From NCBI GenBank assembly GCA_964648005.1, contig CAZYKR010000051.1, positions 1-19,594 on the forward strand: a stretch of DNA of 19,594 nucleotides. Reading direction: 5' to 3'. This document shows positions 6,583 to 13,985 of the stretch, piece by piece; the stretch's first letter is position 1, and the number at the start of each line of letters is the position of its first letter. A program made the translations under genes and the position numbers. The notes beneath the pieces are model-generated. The model ran no database searches, had not been told where the DNA came from, and saw nothing but the letters and a program-made list of their open reading frames with translations. This DNA comes from JAGQTE01 sp964648005. Lineage in GTDB: Bacteria; Actinomycetota; Acidimicrobiia; Acidimicrobiales; Acidimicrobilacustridaceae.

Positions 6583-8076
6583 TCAGACGAGGTGGTCGAC
6601 GAACTTCTCGAGTTGCCGCAGGTTGCGGCACTCGAAGGTGCCGTCGCAGTGGATCCCGTACTCCCCCACGATGGAGTCGCCGGTGTCCCAGTACGACCGT
6701 GGTTCGGGGTTGAGCCAGAACAGGTGGCGCGCCTTGTGGCGGATCTCCTTGAGCACCCAGTTCTGCGACGCGTGGTAGTTGTTGCGGGCGTCGCCGAGGA
6801 TGATCACCGAGGTCTTGGGCCCGATGTCCTTGCCCCACTTCGTCCAGAACACCTCGAAGGCGTGGCCGTAGTCGGAGTGCCCATCGACCCACACCACATC
6901 GGCCTCGGTGTTGACCCGGTGCACGGCGTGGGCGATGTCCTCGACACCTTCGAAGTAGTCGGTCACCTCGTCGATGCCGTCGATGAACACGAACGAGCGC
7001 ACCTTCGAGAACTGCCCCGAGATGGCGTACACCAGGTGCAGCGTGAAGCGGGCGAACGCCGCCACCGACCCGGAGATGTCGGCGATGACGAAGATCTCCG
7101 GCTTGGCCGGACGGGGGTAGCGGAACTTCGGCTCGGCCGGCACGCCGCCGTAGGAGAGGGAGTGCCGCATGGTGTTGCGGAAGTCGAGCGGACCCTTGCG
7201 CCCGTGACGCCGCTTGCGGGCGAGGCGCACCGCCAACTTGCGCGTCAGCGGGTAGATCGCCTTGCGGAGCTGGGTGAGCTCCTCGCGGCTGGCGTGCATG
7301 AAGTCGATGTCCTCGGGCAACGGCTTGCGGAGCGTCTTGGCCATCGCCTCGACCCCGCGGTCCATGACGAGACGGCGCCGGATCTCCGCCTCGACCTCCT
7401 TCTTGAGCCGTTCGATGCGGATCTCGTACTCGTCGCGCTCGAGCCGTTCCTCGAGGGGGGTGAGGTCGGCTGAGGCGTCGTCGCGGCTCTGCTGCACCAG
7501 ACGATCGAGCACACCGTCGAGGTCGAGGTTCCGCAGCGTCCGGTACAGGTAGTAGGTGCCGCCGACGGGTCGACCGGGTTCCATCCCGGCGAACCGCTTC
7601 ACCGCCTGTCGGGCGATGGCCCGCAGCAGCGCCTCGTCACCCTCGAGCAGCGCCTTGTACAACAGCTCTGCCAGCTCCTCGGGCGACAGGGCGTCACCGC
7701 CGCCGGAACCGCGCAGGCCGGTGCCCTCCTGCTCCCCCATCTCGCCGTCGACGTCGGCGTCGGCGTCCTCGTCGAGATCGCCCAAGTCGTCGGCGTCGGC
7801 GAGGTCCCACGCCTGGCCGCGCAGCGAGAAGTACACCTCGAACACCGTCTCGAACGCCCGCCAGTGCGCGTTCGACTTCACCAGGGTGGCGGCGAGGGCG
7901 TACTTGAAGGCCTCGCGATCCTCGAGCGGGATGTGGCGCACCGCCTCCATGGCGTCGAGGTTCTCGGTGAGGCTCACCGGCAGCCCCGCCTCACGCAGGT
8001 CGCGGATGAACCCTTCGAGCAGCTCCAGCATCGGAGCGCCGGTCACGGCCAGCTCGAGCGCCTCGAGGTCGCTCAC
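6583..8076 (-). CDS. CoxE-type VWA-domain protein, partner of MoxR
   Basis: A 497-residue protein ending in a von Willebrand A domain. The MIDAS motif is DISGS (Asp333, Ser335, Ser337), with further candidates at Ser401 (GHSDYGHAF) and Asp429 (LGDARNN). The N-terminal helical region (1-90) is followed by a strongly acidic linker (91-112), then a long charged helical segment (about 205-295) that may be coiled-coil. No signal peptide is seen, so it is probably cytosolic. The GTG start overlaps the moxR stop in GTGA, so the two are translationally coupled. In MoxR/VWA pairs the ATPase and VWA protein act together as a chaperone on a client, for example CoxD/CoxE in CO dehydrogenase maturation. 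No CO dehydrogenase gene is in the window, so the client is unknown. Confidence 0.88.
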   Translation of the reverse strand: MSDLEALELAVTGAPMLELLEGFIRDLREAGLPVSLTENLDAMEAVRHIPLEDREAFKYALAATLVKSNAHWRAFETVFEVYFSLRGQAWDLADADDLGDLDEDADADVDGEMGEQEGTGLRGSGGGDALSPEELAELLYKALLEGDEALLRAIARQAVKRFAGMEPGRPVGGTYYLYRTLRNLDLDGVLDRLVQQSRDDASADLTPLEERLERDEYEIRIERLKKEVEAEIRRRLVMDRGVEAMAKTLRKPLPEDIDFMHASREELTQLRKAIYPLTRKLAVRLARKRRHGRKGPLDFRNTMRHSLSYGGVPAEPKFRYPRPAKPEIFVIADISGSVAAFARFTLHLVYAISGQFSKVRSFVFIDGIDEVTDYFEGVEDIAHAVHRVNTEADVVWVDGHSDYGHAFEVFWTKWGKDIGPKTSVIILGDARNNYHASQNWVLKEIRHKARHLFWLNPEPRSYWDTGDSIVGEYGIHCDGTFECRNLRQLEKFVDHLV

Positions 8077-8996
8077 GTGAGCGCCGACCCCTTCTGGTTC
8101 TTCCACGGCTTGTTGGTGTCCGTCCCGGCCGACTCGAACTCCTTGAGCGCCTTGGTGATGTCGCTCTGGTACTTCAACAAGATGTTGATCGTGTTCGACG
8201 CCACGGCCTCGTCGACCTGCTCGACCCCGAGCAGGATCAGCGTGCGCGCCCAGTCGAGCGTCTCGGAGACCGACGGCGACTTCTTCAGCTCGAGCTGGCG
8301 GATCGAGCGCACGATGCGGGCCACCTGGTCGGCGAGCGTGTCGGTGATGTCGGGCACCTTGGCGAGGATGATCTCCTTCTCGCGCTCCATGTCCGGGTAA
8401 TCGATGTGCAGGAACAGGCACCGGCGCTTGAGGGCTTCGGAGAGCTCGCGGGTGTTGTTCGACGTCAAGAAGACCAGCGGCACCTGCTTGGCGGTCAAGG
8501 TACCGAGCTCGGGGATCGACACCTGGTAGTCCGAGAGGACCTCGAGCAGCAACGCCTCGGTCTCGACCTCGACGCGATCGACCTCGTCGATCAGCAACAC
8601 CACCGGGTCCTCGGCGCGGATCGCCTCCAGCAGCGGGCGGGTGAGCAGGAAGTCGTCCGAGAAGATGTCGGTCGACAGGTCGTCCCACGAGGCGTCGTCG
8701 CCGGTGGCTCGCTCGGTCTGGATCCGCAGCAGCTGCTTCTTGTAGTTCCACTCGTACAGCGCCTTGGACTCGTCGAGCCCCTCGTAGCACTGCAGCCGGA
8801 TGAGGCGCGAGCCGGTGATCTCGGCCACCGACTTGGCGAGCTGCGTCTTGCCCGTGCCGGCCGGACCCTCGACGAGGATGGGCTTGCCGAGGCGGTCGGC
8901 CAGGTGCACCACGCCGGCGATCCCCTCGTCGGAGAGGTAGTCCACCGAGCGCAGGCGCTCGCGGACGTCGGCGACGTTGTCGAAGCGGTATGCCAT
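8073..8996 (-). CDS. MoxR-family AAA+ ATPase (CoxD-like)
   Basis: A 307-residue cytosolic AAA+ ATPase. Walker A is GPAGTGKT (44-51), Walker B is VVLLIDEVD (132-140), sensor 1 is TSNN (178-181) and paired arginines follow at 191-192 (KRRCLFLH). The YEGLDESKALYEWNYKKQ segment (71-88) is characteristic of the CoxD-like branch of MoxR. These ATPases remodel or activate client complexes together with a VWA protein; the CoxE-type partner is encoded immediately downstream with a GTGA overlap. The ATG at 8996 sits six nt behind a TAACGT -10-like box on the same strand, suggesting a leaderless mRNA. A perfect palindrome overlaps the expected -35 region, so expression is probably regulated. Confidence 0.93.
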   Translation of the reverse strand: MAYRFDNVADVRERLRSVDYLSDEGIAGVVHLADRLGKPILVEGPAGTGKTQLAKSVAEITGSRLIRLQCYEGLDESKALYEWNYKKQLLRIQTERATGDDASWDDLSTDIFSDDFLLTRPLLEAIRAEDPVVLLIDEVDRVEVETEALLLEVLSDYQVSIPELGTLTAKQVPLVFLTSNNTRELSEALKRRCLFLHIDYPDMEREKEIILAKVPDITDTLADQVARIVRSIRQLELKKSPSVSETLDWARTLILLGVEQVDEAVASNTINILLKYQSDITKALKEFESAGTDTNKPWKNQKGSALT

Positions 8997-9002
8997 TCGG
9001 CC

Positions 9003-9033
9003 ACGTTACCGGGTGACTTGACCAGACGGTCAA
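9003..9033 (-). promoter_or_regulatory. Predicted moxR promoter with leaderless geometry
   Basis: On the minus strand TTGACC (9033-9028) precedes TAACGT (9008-9003) by a long 19-nt spacer, and the -10 ends six nt before the ATG at 8996. The -10 match and its distance from the start are more convincing than the -35. The -35 lies within a palindrome. Confidence 0.45.
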
Positions 9034-9034
9034 G
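9017..9034. promoter_or_regulatory. Perfect 7-bp inverted repeat in the moxR/cyclase divergent region
   Basis: CTTGACC and GGTCAAG are separated by AGAC, giving an 18-bp palindromic site with both half-sites intact. It covers the expected moxR -35 and lies upstream of the cyclase-side promoter, where one dimeric regulator could control both directions. The regulator is not identifiable from the site. Confidence 0.5.
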
Positions 9035-9048
9035 ACCGTTCCAGACGG
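9022..9048. repeat. CCAGACGG direct repeat, 19-bp period
   Basis: CCAGACGG occurs at 9022-9029 and again at 9041-9048, a 19-bp period (just under two helical turns). The first copy overlaps the centre of the CTTGACC/GGTCAAG palindrome. It could be a second operator half-set; the function is unknown. Confidence 0.4.
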
Positions 9049-9068
9049 ACCGCACCCGACGCGCTCGG

Positions 9069-9074
9069 TACCCT
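9069..9074 (+). promoter_or_regulatory. Possible -10 box for the upstream ORF and cyclase
   Basis: TACCCT fits the loose TANNNT pattern and ends six nt before the GTG at 9081. No good -35 box is visible. The call relies on the same six-nt geometry seen at moxR and proA. Confidence 0.35.
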
Positions 9075-9080
9075 TGCGCC

Positions 9081-9128
9081 GTGGACGGCTCTCGGCGCAC
9101 CGGCGTGCGCACCGGCGGGTGGCGATGA
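9081..9128 (+). CDS. Putative 15-codon leader peptide coupled to the cyclase gene
   Basis: A small frame starting with GTG at 9081 encodes (M)DGSRRTGVRTGGWR and ends at TGA 9126-9128, which overlaps the cyclase ATG (9125-9127) as ATGA. A -10-like TACCCT ends six nt before the GTG, so the mRNA could begin on the start codon. The peptide is Arg/Gly-rich (5 Arg, 4 Gly) and resembles no known protein. Its likely role would be to bring ribosomes to the cyclase start by termination-reinitiation. It may also be a chance frame in high-GC DNA; conservation would decide. Confidence 0.4.
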   Translation: MDGSRRTGVRTGGWR

Positions 9129-9985
9129 GCGGGCTGCTGATGCACGCCACGGTCTACGTGGCGGTCAACGGCCTGCTGGTGGCGGGCTGGGTGCTGTTCG
9201 GCGGCGGGACGGTGGAGGAGGCCCGCGCCTCGCTGACCGATCTCGACGATGCCCGGACGTACGGCTTTTGGCCGCTGTACATCATGGTCGCCTGGGGTGC
9301 GGGGCTGCTCATCCACGCCGGCGCGGCAGCGAGCCTGGGCCTGCGCCGGCAACGCAAGCGACGGCGCCGCCGGCATGCCGACCGCGCTGCGACACGGTCT
9401 GCGCCGTCCGGGGGCGCGCCGACCACGGGCGCAGCCGGACGCCAGTGGTTGGCCGTGATGTTCACCGACGTCGTGTCGTCGACCGACCTGGTGGCCAGCG
9501 TGGGCGATGAGGCCTTCGCCGAGTCGCTGCGCACGCATCGCGACGCCGTGCGGCGTTGCATCGAGCGTCACGACGGCGCAGAGGTCGGCACCCAGGGCGA
9601 CGGGTTCCTGATCCGTTTCGCCAGCCCCGACGCCGCGGTGGCGTGCGCGATGGCGCTGCAGGCCGACGGGCCGTTCGGCGAGGACCCGGATGCGTTGCCG
9701 GTGCGCATCGGCATCCACGCCGGCGAGGTGGTGCACGACGACACCGACGACGATCTGGTGGGCCGGGTCGTCCACCTGGCGTCACGCGTCACCGGTGCTG
9801 CCGCCGCAGGCGAGATCCTGGTCACCGAGGCCGTCGCCGATCACCTGGCCGAGCCCGTCGTCCTCACCGACCGCGGCCTCGTGCAGCTCAAGGGGTTCGA
9901 TCGCCCCCGCCACCTGCTGTCCGTGGCGTGGCAGTCCGGCGCCGACGTCGTCGACCTGAACGCCGCCGACCGCTCGCCGGCCTGA
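9125..9985 (+). CDS. Membrane-anchored class III nucleotidyl cyclase-like protein
   Basis: A 286-residue protein with two N-terminal membrane helices (about 5-25 and 48-72) joined by a short loop, an Arg-rich juxtamembrane segment (74-91), and a cytosolic cyclase homology domain (107-270). The metal-binding aspartates appear intact: Asp115 in FTDVVSST and Asp159 in TQGDGF. Two residues usually needed for cAMP synthesis differ. The adenine-selecting Lys position is Gly155 (VGTQGD), and the transition-state Asn is His217 (VVHLASRV), although Arg221 is kept. It may be a low-activity cyclase, use another nucleotide, or act as a binding domain. The ATG at 9125 is preferred because it begins the first helix and overlaps the stop of a short upstream frame. 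The product ends 15 nt from the convergent sulfatase gene. Confidence 0.8.
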   Translation: MSGLLMHATVYVAVNGLLVAGWVLFGGGTVEEARASLTDLDDARTYGFWPLYIMVAWGAGLLIHAGAAASLGLRRQRKRRRRRHADRAATRSAPSGGAPTTGAAGRQWLAVMFTDVVSSTDLVASVGDEAFAESLRTHRDAVRRCIERHDGAEVGTQGDGFLIRFASPDAAVACAMALQADGPFGEDPDALPVRIGIHAGEVVHDDTDDDLVGRVVHLASRVTGAAAAGEILVTEAVADHLAEPVVLTDRGLVQLKGFDRPRHLLSVAWQSGADVVDLNAADRSPA

Positions 9986-10000
9986 GCGACGCCGGACCGA

Positions 10001-13000
10001 TCAGGGGTCGACCACAGCGACCCGCCACGTCTCGGCGTCGGCGCTCGGACCCGTGTTCGCACGGCGCACGGTCGAGGTCCAGGTCGTCGCCCCGCCCCAT
10101 GCCGCCTCGATGTCGGCGGGAAGCGGCACCCGCAGACGGACCAGGCGGTCGTTGAACCGGCCACAGCCCGAGACCTGATCCACCGGTCGCCGCCCACATC
10201 CCGCAACGGTCCCATCGGTCGTCATCCGAGTCCGCGACAGCGGGCCGTAACCCCCGAACGGTCCGCGCTCGCCGGTACACGGCTGCAGCCGCTCCGAGGG
10301 GAAGGTGCCGTCCTGGCACGCCACCTCGTAGGTGAACGACGCGGGGTGCCCGGCAGGATCGCGCAGGTCGAACCACACGGCGTCGTCGGCCGGGTCCCAC
10401 AGGTCGACCTGCAGGACCTTGCCTCCGTGTTCGGGACCGACGACCGCCACCGGCATGGTGGAGGAGGTCCGGGCTCGGTTGCGCACCAGCGTGTGGCCAC
10501 CGACCGCCGTGATGCTCGGGCAGGTCGGGTCGAAGTGGGCATCGCCGGTGACTGCGGAGCACGGCGTGAAGCGAGCCCCTGTGCGCACCCGCAGGGCGAA
10601 CTCGTCGAGGCCCTGCTCGCGGTGGTCGTCGAAGGGCCCGGTCGCCGCCACCTCGACGACGAACCGCTCGCCGGGACGGGCGTCGAGCGGCGTCAACGCG
10701 CGCCAGGTGCTCGACGCACCCTGCATGACGTGGTCGTTCGGGTCGCCGCACCAGGCGCCGCCGTCGGTGGAGGCGTCGATGGGTCGGGGCGCCGCCACGA
10801 CCGTCGAGGCACCGGCGCCGTCGACTCGCGTCACCGTCACCGCCACGGCGAACGGCGTCGCGCCGGGGACCAGATCGTCACTGGCGCACATCGCCAGACC
10901 TTGCGCCTCGAGCACCATCGGCGCGACCGGCGCCTGCAACGGCAGCTGCACCACGAACCGCTGGCCCGCCGGGTCGAAGTCGGCCGACGCCCGGACCGCA
11001 CCGCTCGGGCCCGGCACGCACGACACGAACGTCCCGCCGCCGCCCGAGCTCGCCGAGAAGTTGTGATCGGTCGTTGCGCCGAGCAGGTCGCCGCGCTCCT
11101 TGGACGTGCACGGGCCGCCGACCGCCAGCGTCGCATGCTCGCGCCAACCCCATCCCAGCGCTGTCCCCGTCCCGAGGTGGTTGCGCCCGGCACCCGTGCC
11201 GAACGGCGCACGGCCGCCCTGCTCGACGGCACCCCGGTCACAGCCGCCGTCGAGCGGACGCGGTACGCCGCGCTGGTCGAGCGGTCGGCAGGAGCCACCG
11301 CTGTCGACGGCCGGGCTCTCCGAGGTGGGGGCGCGCACTACGACGGCGCCGGCGCCGGTGCGCGCCACCAGGCGCGGCTCCGCCACGAGGTCCGACGGAC
11401 CGGCGAGCCCGCACGAGTCGTCGGACGCAAGGTTCCAGCCGCCCGAAGCCGGTGCATCGGCGGCGCAGTCGGCACCTGCGCTGTCGATGATCGAGTTCAC
11501 CACCGACGCCGCCGCTCCCGGGGACAGGGCCAGCGCACCGCCCGCGTCCCCGACGACCGTCACGTCGGCGAGGTCGACGGTGCCAGGCGCCGCCACCGCC
11601 ACACCTGCGCCAAGGGTGGCACTGTTGCCATCGACGGTCACGCCTGCCACCGACGCCGTGCCAGCGCCGACCCAGACGCCTCCGCCCTCCGACGCCGCGT
11701 TGTCGATGATCGCCGACCGTTCCACGACGAGCGCACCGCCCTCGGTGACGGCGACGCCGCCGCCGCGTCCGGTGGCGACGTTGTCCGCCACGGCGACCTG
11801 CACCAGCGCCACCGGTCCCGCGGCGGCGATGCCACCGCCGTCGTCAGCCTGATTGCCGCGGACCTCGGTGCCGTCCAGCCGCAGGCGAGCGCCGGCGCGC
11901 ACGGCGACGCCGCCACCCGACTCGCCCCCAGCCCCGACCCCGCCGGCGATCGTGCCGCCCAGCACCGTCACGGCGCCGCTGCGGACGTCGAGGACGCGGT
12001 CAGCACCGTCGCCGACGACGACCGCGCCGCCGGCCTCCACCAACAGGTCGCCCTCGACGTCGAGGTCACCCGCGGCGGACGCGTCCTCACCTGCGCCGAC
12101 GATCGTCAGCCGATGCTCGCCGCCCGCCATGCGGATCACGTCCTGGCCCGGCCGTGCGTTCGCCTCCATCACGGCGGCGCGCACCGAGCAGGTGCCGGCG
12201 TCGCCGCCGCAGACGCCGTCACCCGGCGCCGGGTCGATGCCATCGAGGACACCGTCGACCTCGATCGGCTCGGGGATCGGCACGGGGATCTGGTCGGCGG
12301 CCCGACACGCCGCGCCGGCGCACGAGGCCAGCGAGGTGGTGTACGCGTCGAGCGCGCCCAGGGTGGCGGCCGGCCACCGGGGGGCGAGGTTGTCGAGCTC
12401 GTAGGGGTCGGCCCGCAGGTCGTAGAGCTCGCGCTCGTCGGTGGCATAGCGCACGTACTTCCACCGAGCGGTGCGGAACCCGACGAAATCGGGGACCGAC
12501 GCGTCCGAGCCGGGCCGCAGCTCGAGCACACCCGACGCCTCGTCCAGATCGATGGTGCCAACGAGGCTGAGATCCTTCTGCCAGTGCTCGATCGGGAAGG
12601 CGCGACGGTCGCTGACACCGGCGCCGTGCCACTGGGCCGACAGGTCGCGCCCATCGACGTGCTCCGGCGCCGCCACCCCCGCCAGACCGAGGATCGTGGG
12701 CAGCAGGTCCACGTTGCCGGCCAGGTCCTCGGAGGCGGTGCCGGCGGGCACACCGGGACCGCGGACCACGAAGGGCACCCGCACGTCCTCTTCGTACGGG
12801 GCGTTCTTGCCCGCCAGCATCCCGTGGTGGCCGAGGTGGTAGCCGTTGTCGGAGCTGAAGACCACGTACGTGTCCTGGAGGTTGCCGGTGGCGGCGAGTG
12901 TCTCGATCAGGTCGGCGACGCCCTCGTCCACCGACTGCAGCGCCTCGAGGCGGTCAGCCTCCTGCGCATCCAGGTGGGCGCGACGCCGCTCGCCGTGCGG

Positions 13001-13831
13001 TTCGATGCTGCGCAGGTAGGCCGGCTTGTCAGACAGGTCCGTCTCGTCGCGGCTCGGCGATGCGGGCACGGTGGCGCCGGCGAAGCTGCCCTCGTGGCGC
13101 GGTGCCGGGATGGACGGCGCATGCGGGGCGTTCGGTGCCAACCAGAGCAGGAACGGCTCGTCGGCTCCCCGGGCCTCGATGAACGAACGAGCCCGGTCGA
13201 ACTGGACGTCGGTGAGGTAGTCCTCGGGTGCACTCCCGCGATCGACGAGGACTCCGTTGTCGTTGAGGGTGTAGTCGAACACCCCGGCGAGGTTGTTGAC
13301 GGCCACCATCCAGTCGTCCCAACCCTCGGGCACCCAGGTCAGCGGCAACGGGCGCGGGTAGCCGTTGAGGTAGCGACCGATCAGCCCGGTCGTGTAGCCG
13401 GCCCGGTGCAGCAACGGCCCCAGCATGTCCGCCTCGAGCCCGGCATCGTGTGCGGTGACGAACCCACCGGCTGCACCGACGTTGCGCAGCACGCCGGTGT
13501 TGTGGGCGTACTGCCCGCGCAGCATCGTCACCCGGGACGGGCAGCAGACGGGGACGCTGACGGCGTACTGCTCGAACGTCCGCCCCTGGCGCACCAACAG
13601 CTCCTGGACGTGGGGCAGCTGGGCGAGCTCGGCCGTGGTCATGTCGTCGGTCATCACGACCACGACGTTCGGACGGCTCGGCGGCTGGGCGGCGACCGCC
13701 GTGGGATACCCCGGCGCCATGACCACCACGCTGCTCGCCAGCGCCACGACGGCGATCACGCCCGCGCACGGTCCCCGCAGCACGCGTCGACGCGCACGTC
13801 GACCAGAGCTCCGCCCGACCCGGAACCCCAT
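10001..13831 (-). CDS. Secreted sulfatase fused to a CSLREA-type beta-helix and large C-terminal region
   Basis: A 1276-residue exported protein, far longer than the roughly 500 residues usual for a sulfatase. A signal peptide ends near AVAA-QP (about residue 48). The type I sulfatase domain spans about 55-500. It has metal-site Asp62-Asp63, the formylglycine motif CCPSR (Cys96 the residue to be oxidised), GLIGRYLNGY, SDNGYHLG (327-334) and Lys342. A CSLREA-like segment (GDGVCGG...TCSVRAAV, about 537-554) opens a right-handed beta-helix with GGGV-type turns every 25-26 residues, ending in the typical SPAVDSG, DQRGVPRP and CDRGAVE motifs (about 840-870). Residues 875-1276 look like beta-sandwich material with paired cysteines. 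The ATG at 13831 has AGGAGA just upstream; one at 13846 is the alternative. Hydrolysis of sulfated glycans outside the cell is likely; the substrate is unknown. Maturation needs a formylglycine-generating enzyme encoded elsewhere. Confidence 0.9.
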   Translation of the reverse strand: MGFRVGRSSGRRARRRVLRGPCAGVIAVVALASSVVVMAPGYPTAVAAQPPSRPNVVVVMTDDMTTAELAQLPHVQELLVRQGRTFEQYAVSVPVCCPSRVTMLRGQYAHNTGVLRNVGAAGGFVTAHDAGLEADMLGPLLHRAGYTTGLIGRYLNGYPRPLPLTWVPEGWDDWMVAVNNLAGVFDYTLNDNGVLVDRGSAPEDYLTDVQFDRARSFIEARGADEPFLLWLAPNAPHAPSIPAPRHEGSFAGATVPASPSRDETDLSDKPAYLRSIEPHGERRRAHLDAQEADRLEALQSVDEGVADLIETLAATGNLQDTYVVFSSDNGYHLGHHGMLAGKNAPYEEDVRVPFVVRGPGVPAGTASEDLAGNVDLLPTILGLAGVAAPEHVDGRDLSAQWHGAGVSDRRAFPIEHWQKDLSLVGTIDLDEASGVLELRPGSDASVPDFVGFRTARWKYVRYATDERELYDLRADPYELDNLAPRWPAATLGALDAYTTSLASCAGAACRAADQIPVPIPEPIEVDGVLDGIDPAPGDGVCGGDAGTCSVRAAVMEANARPGQDVIRMAGGEHRLTIVGAGEDASAAGDLDVEGDLLVEAGGAVVVGDGADRVLDVRSGAVTVLGGTIAGGVGAGGESGGGVAVRAGARLRLDGTEVRGNQADDGGGIAAAGPVALVQVAVADNVATGRGGGVAVTEGGALVVERSAIIDNAASEGGGVWVGAGTASVAGVTVDGNSATLGAGVAVAAPGTVDLADVTVVGDAGGALALSPGAAASVVNSIIDSAGADCAADAPASGGWNLASDDSCGLAGPSDLVAEPRLVARTGAGAVVVRAPTSESPAVDSGGSCRPLDQRGVPRPLDGGCDRGAVEQGGRAPFGTGAGRNHLGTGTALGWGWREHATLAVGGPCTSKERGDLLGATTDHNFSASSGGGGTFVSCVPGPSGAVRASADFDPAGQRFVVQLPLQAPVAPMVLEAQGLAMCASDDLVPGATPFAVAVTVTRVDGAGASTVVAAPRPIDASTDGGAWCGDPNDHVMQGASSTWRALTPLDARPGERFVVEVAATGPFDDHREQGLDEFALRVRTGARFTPCSAVTGDAHFDPTCPSITAVGGHTLVRNRARTSSTMPVAVVGPEHGGKVLQVDLWDPADDAVWFDLRDPAGHPASFTYEVACQDGTFPSERLQPCTGERGPFGGYGPLSRTRMTTDGTVAGCGRRPVDQVSGCGRFNDRLVRLRVPLPADIEAAWGGATTWTSTVRRANTGPSADAETWRVAVVDP

Positions 13832-13934
13832 CCCGTCTCCTGTCATCTGCCGCCGCTGGTGCTATCGGCACCCCCATGGTCGCGCCTGAGCGCGCTGACC
13901 GCTCGCCATTCGCTGATTTCAACGACCGTGCACA

Positions 13935-13978
13935 TAGGATCTGCAGCAGCCGGCAAGGGTGCCGGCACCGTACGGAGG
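13935..13978 (+). promoter_or_regulatory. Possible -10 box and ribosome-binding site of the SHOCT protein gene
   Basis: TAGGAT (13935-13940) is a reasonable -10 box without a clear -35. GGAGG (13974-13978) lies seven nt before the ATG at 13986 and fixes that start. The 154-nt region back to the sulfatase start is divergent and must also hold the sulfatase promoter, for which I see no convincing consensus. Confidence 0.4.
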
Positions 13979-13985
13979 TACCCCG

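Noticed and set aside
6565..6602. CGTCGAC/GTCGACG inverted repeat at the SGNH/CoxE junction as a terminator
   Set aside because: The arms are short with a loop of more than 20 nt and lie mostly in coding sequence. GTCGAC is common in this composition.
6583..8996. Fragment of a CO dehydrogenase (cox) cluster
   Set aside because: No molybdenum hydroxylase, FAD or iron-sulfur subunit is present. MoxR-CoxE pairs also occur alone.
8077..9150. N-terminal extension of the CoxE-like protein through the moxR gene
   Set aside because: The frame stays open by composition only. The GTG at 8076 overlapping the moxR stop is the natural start.
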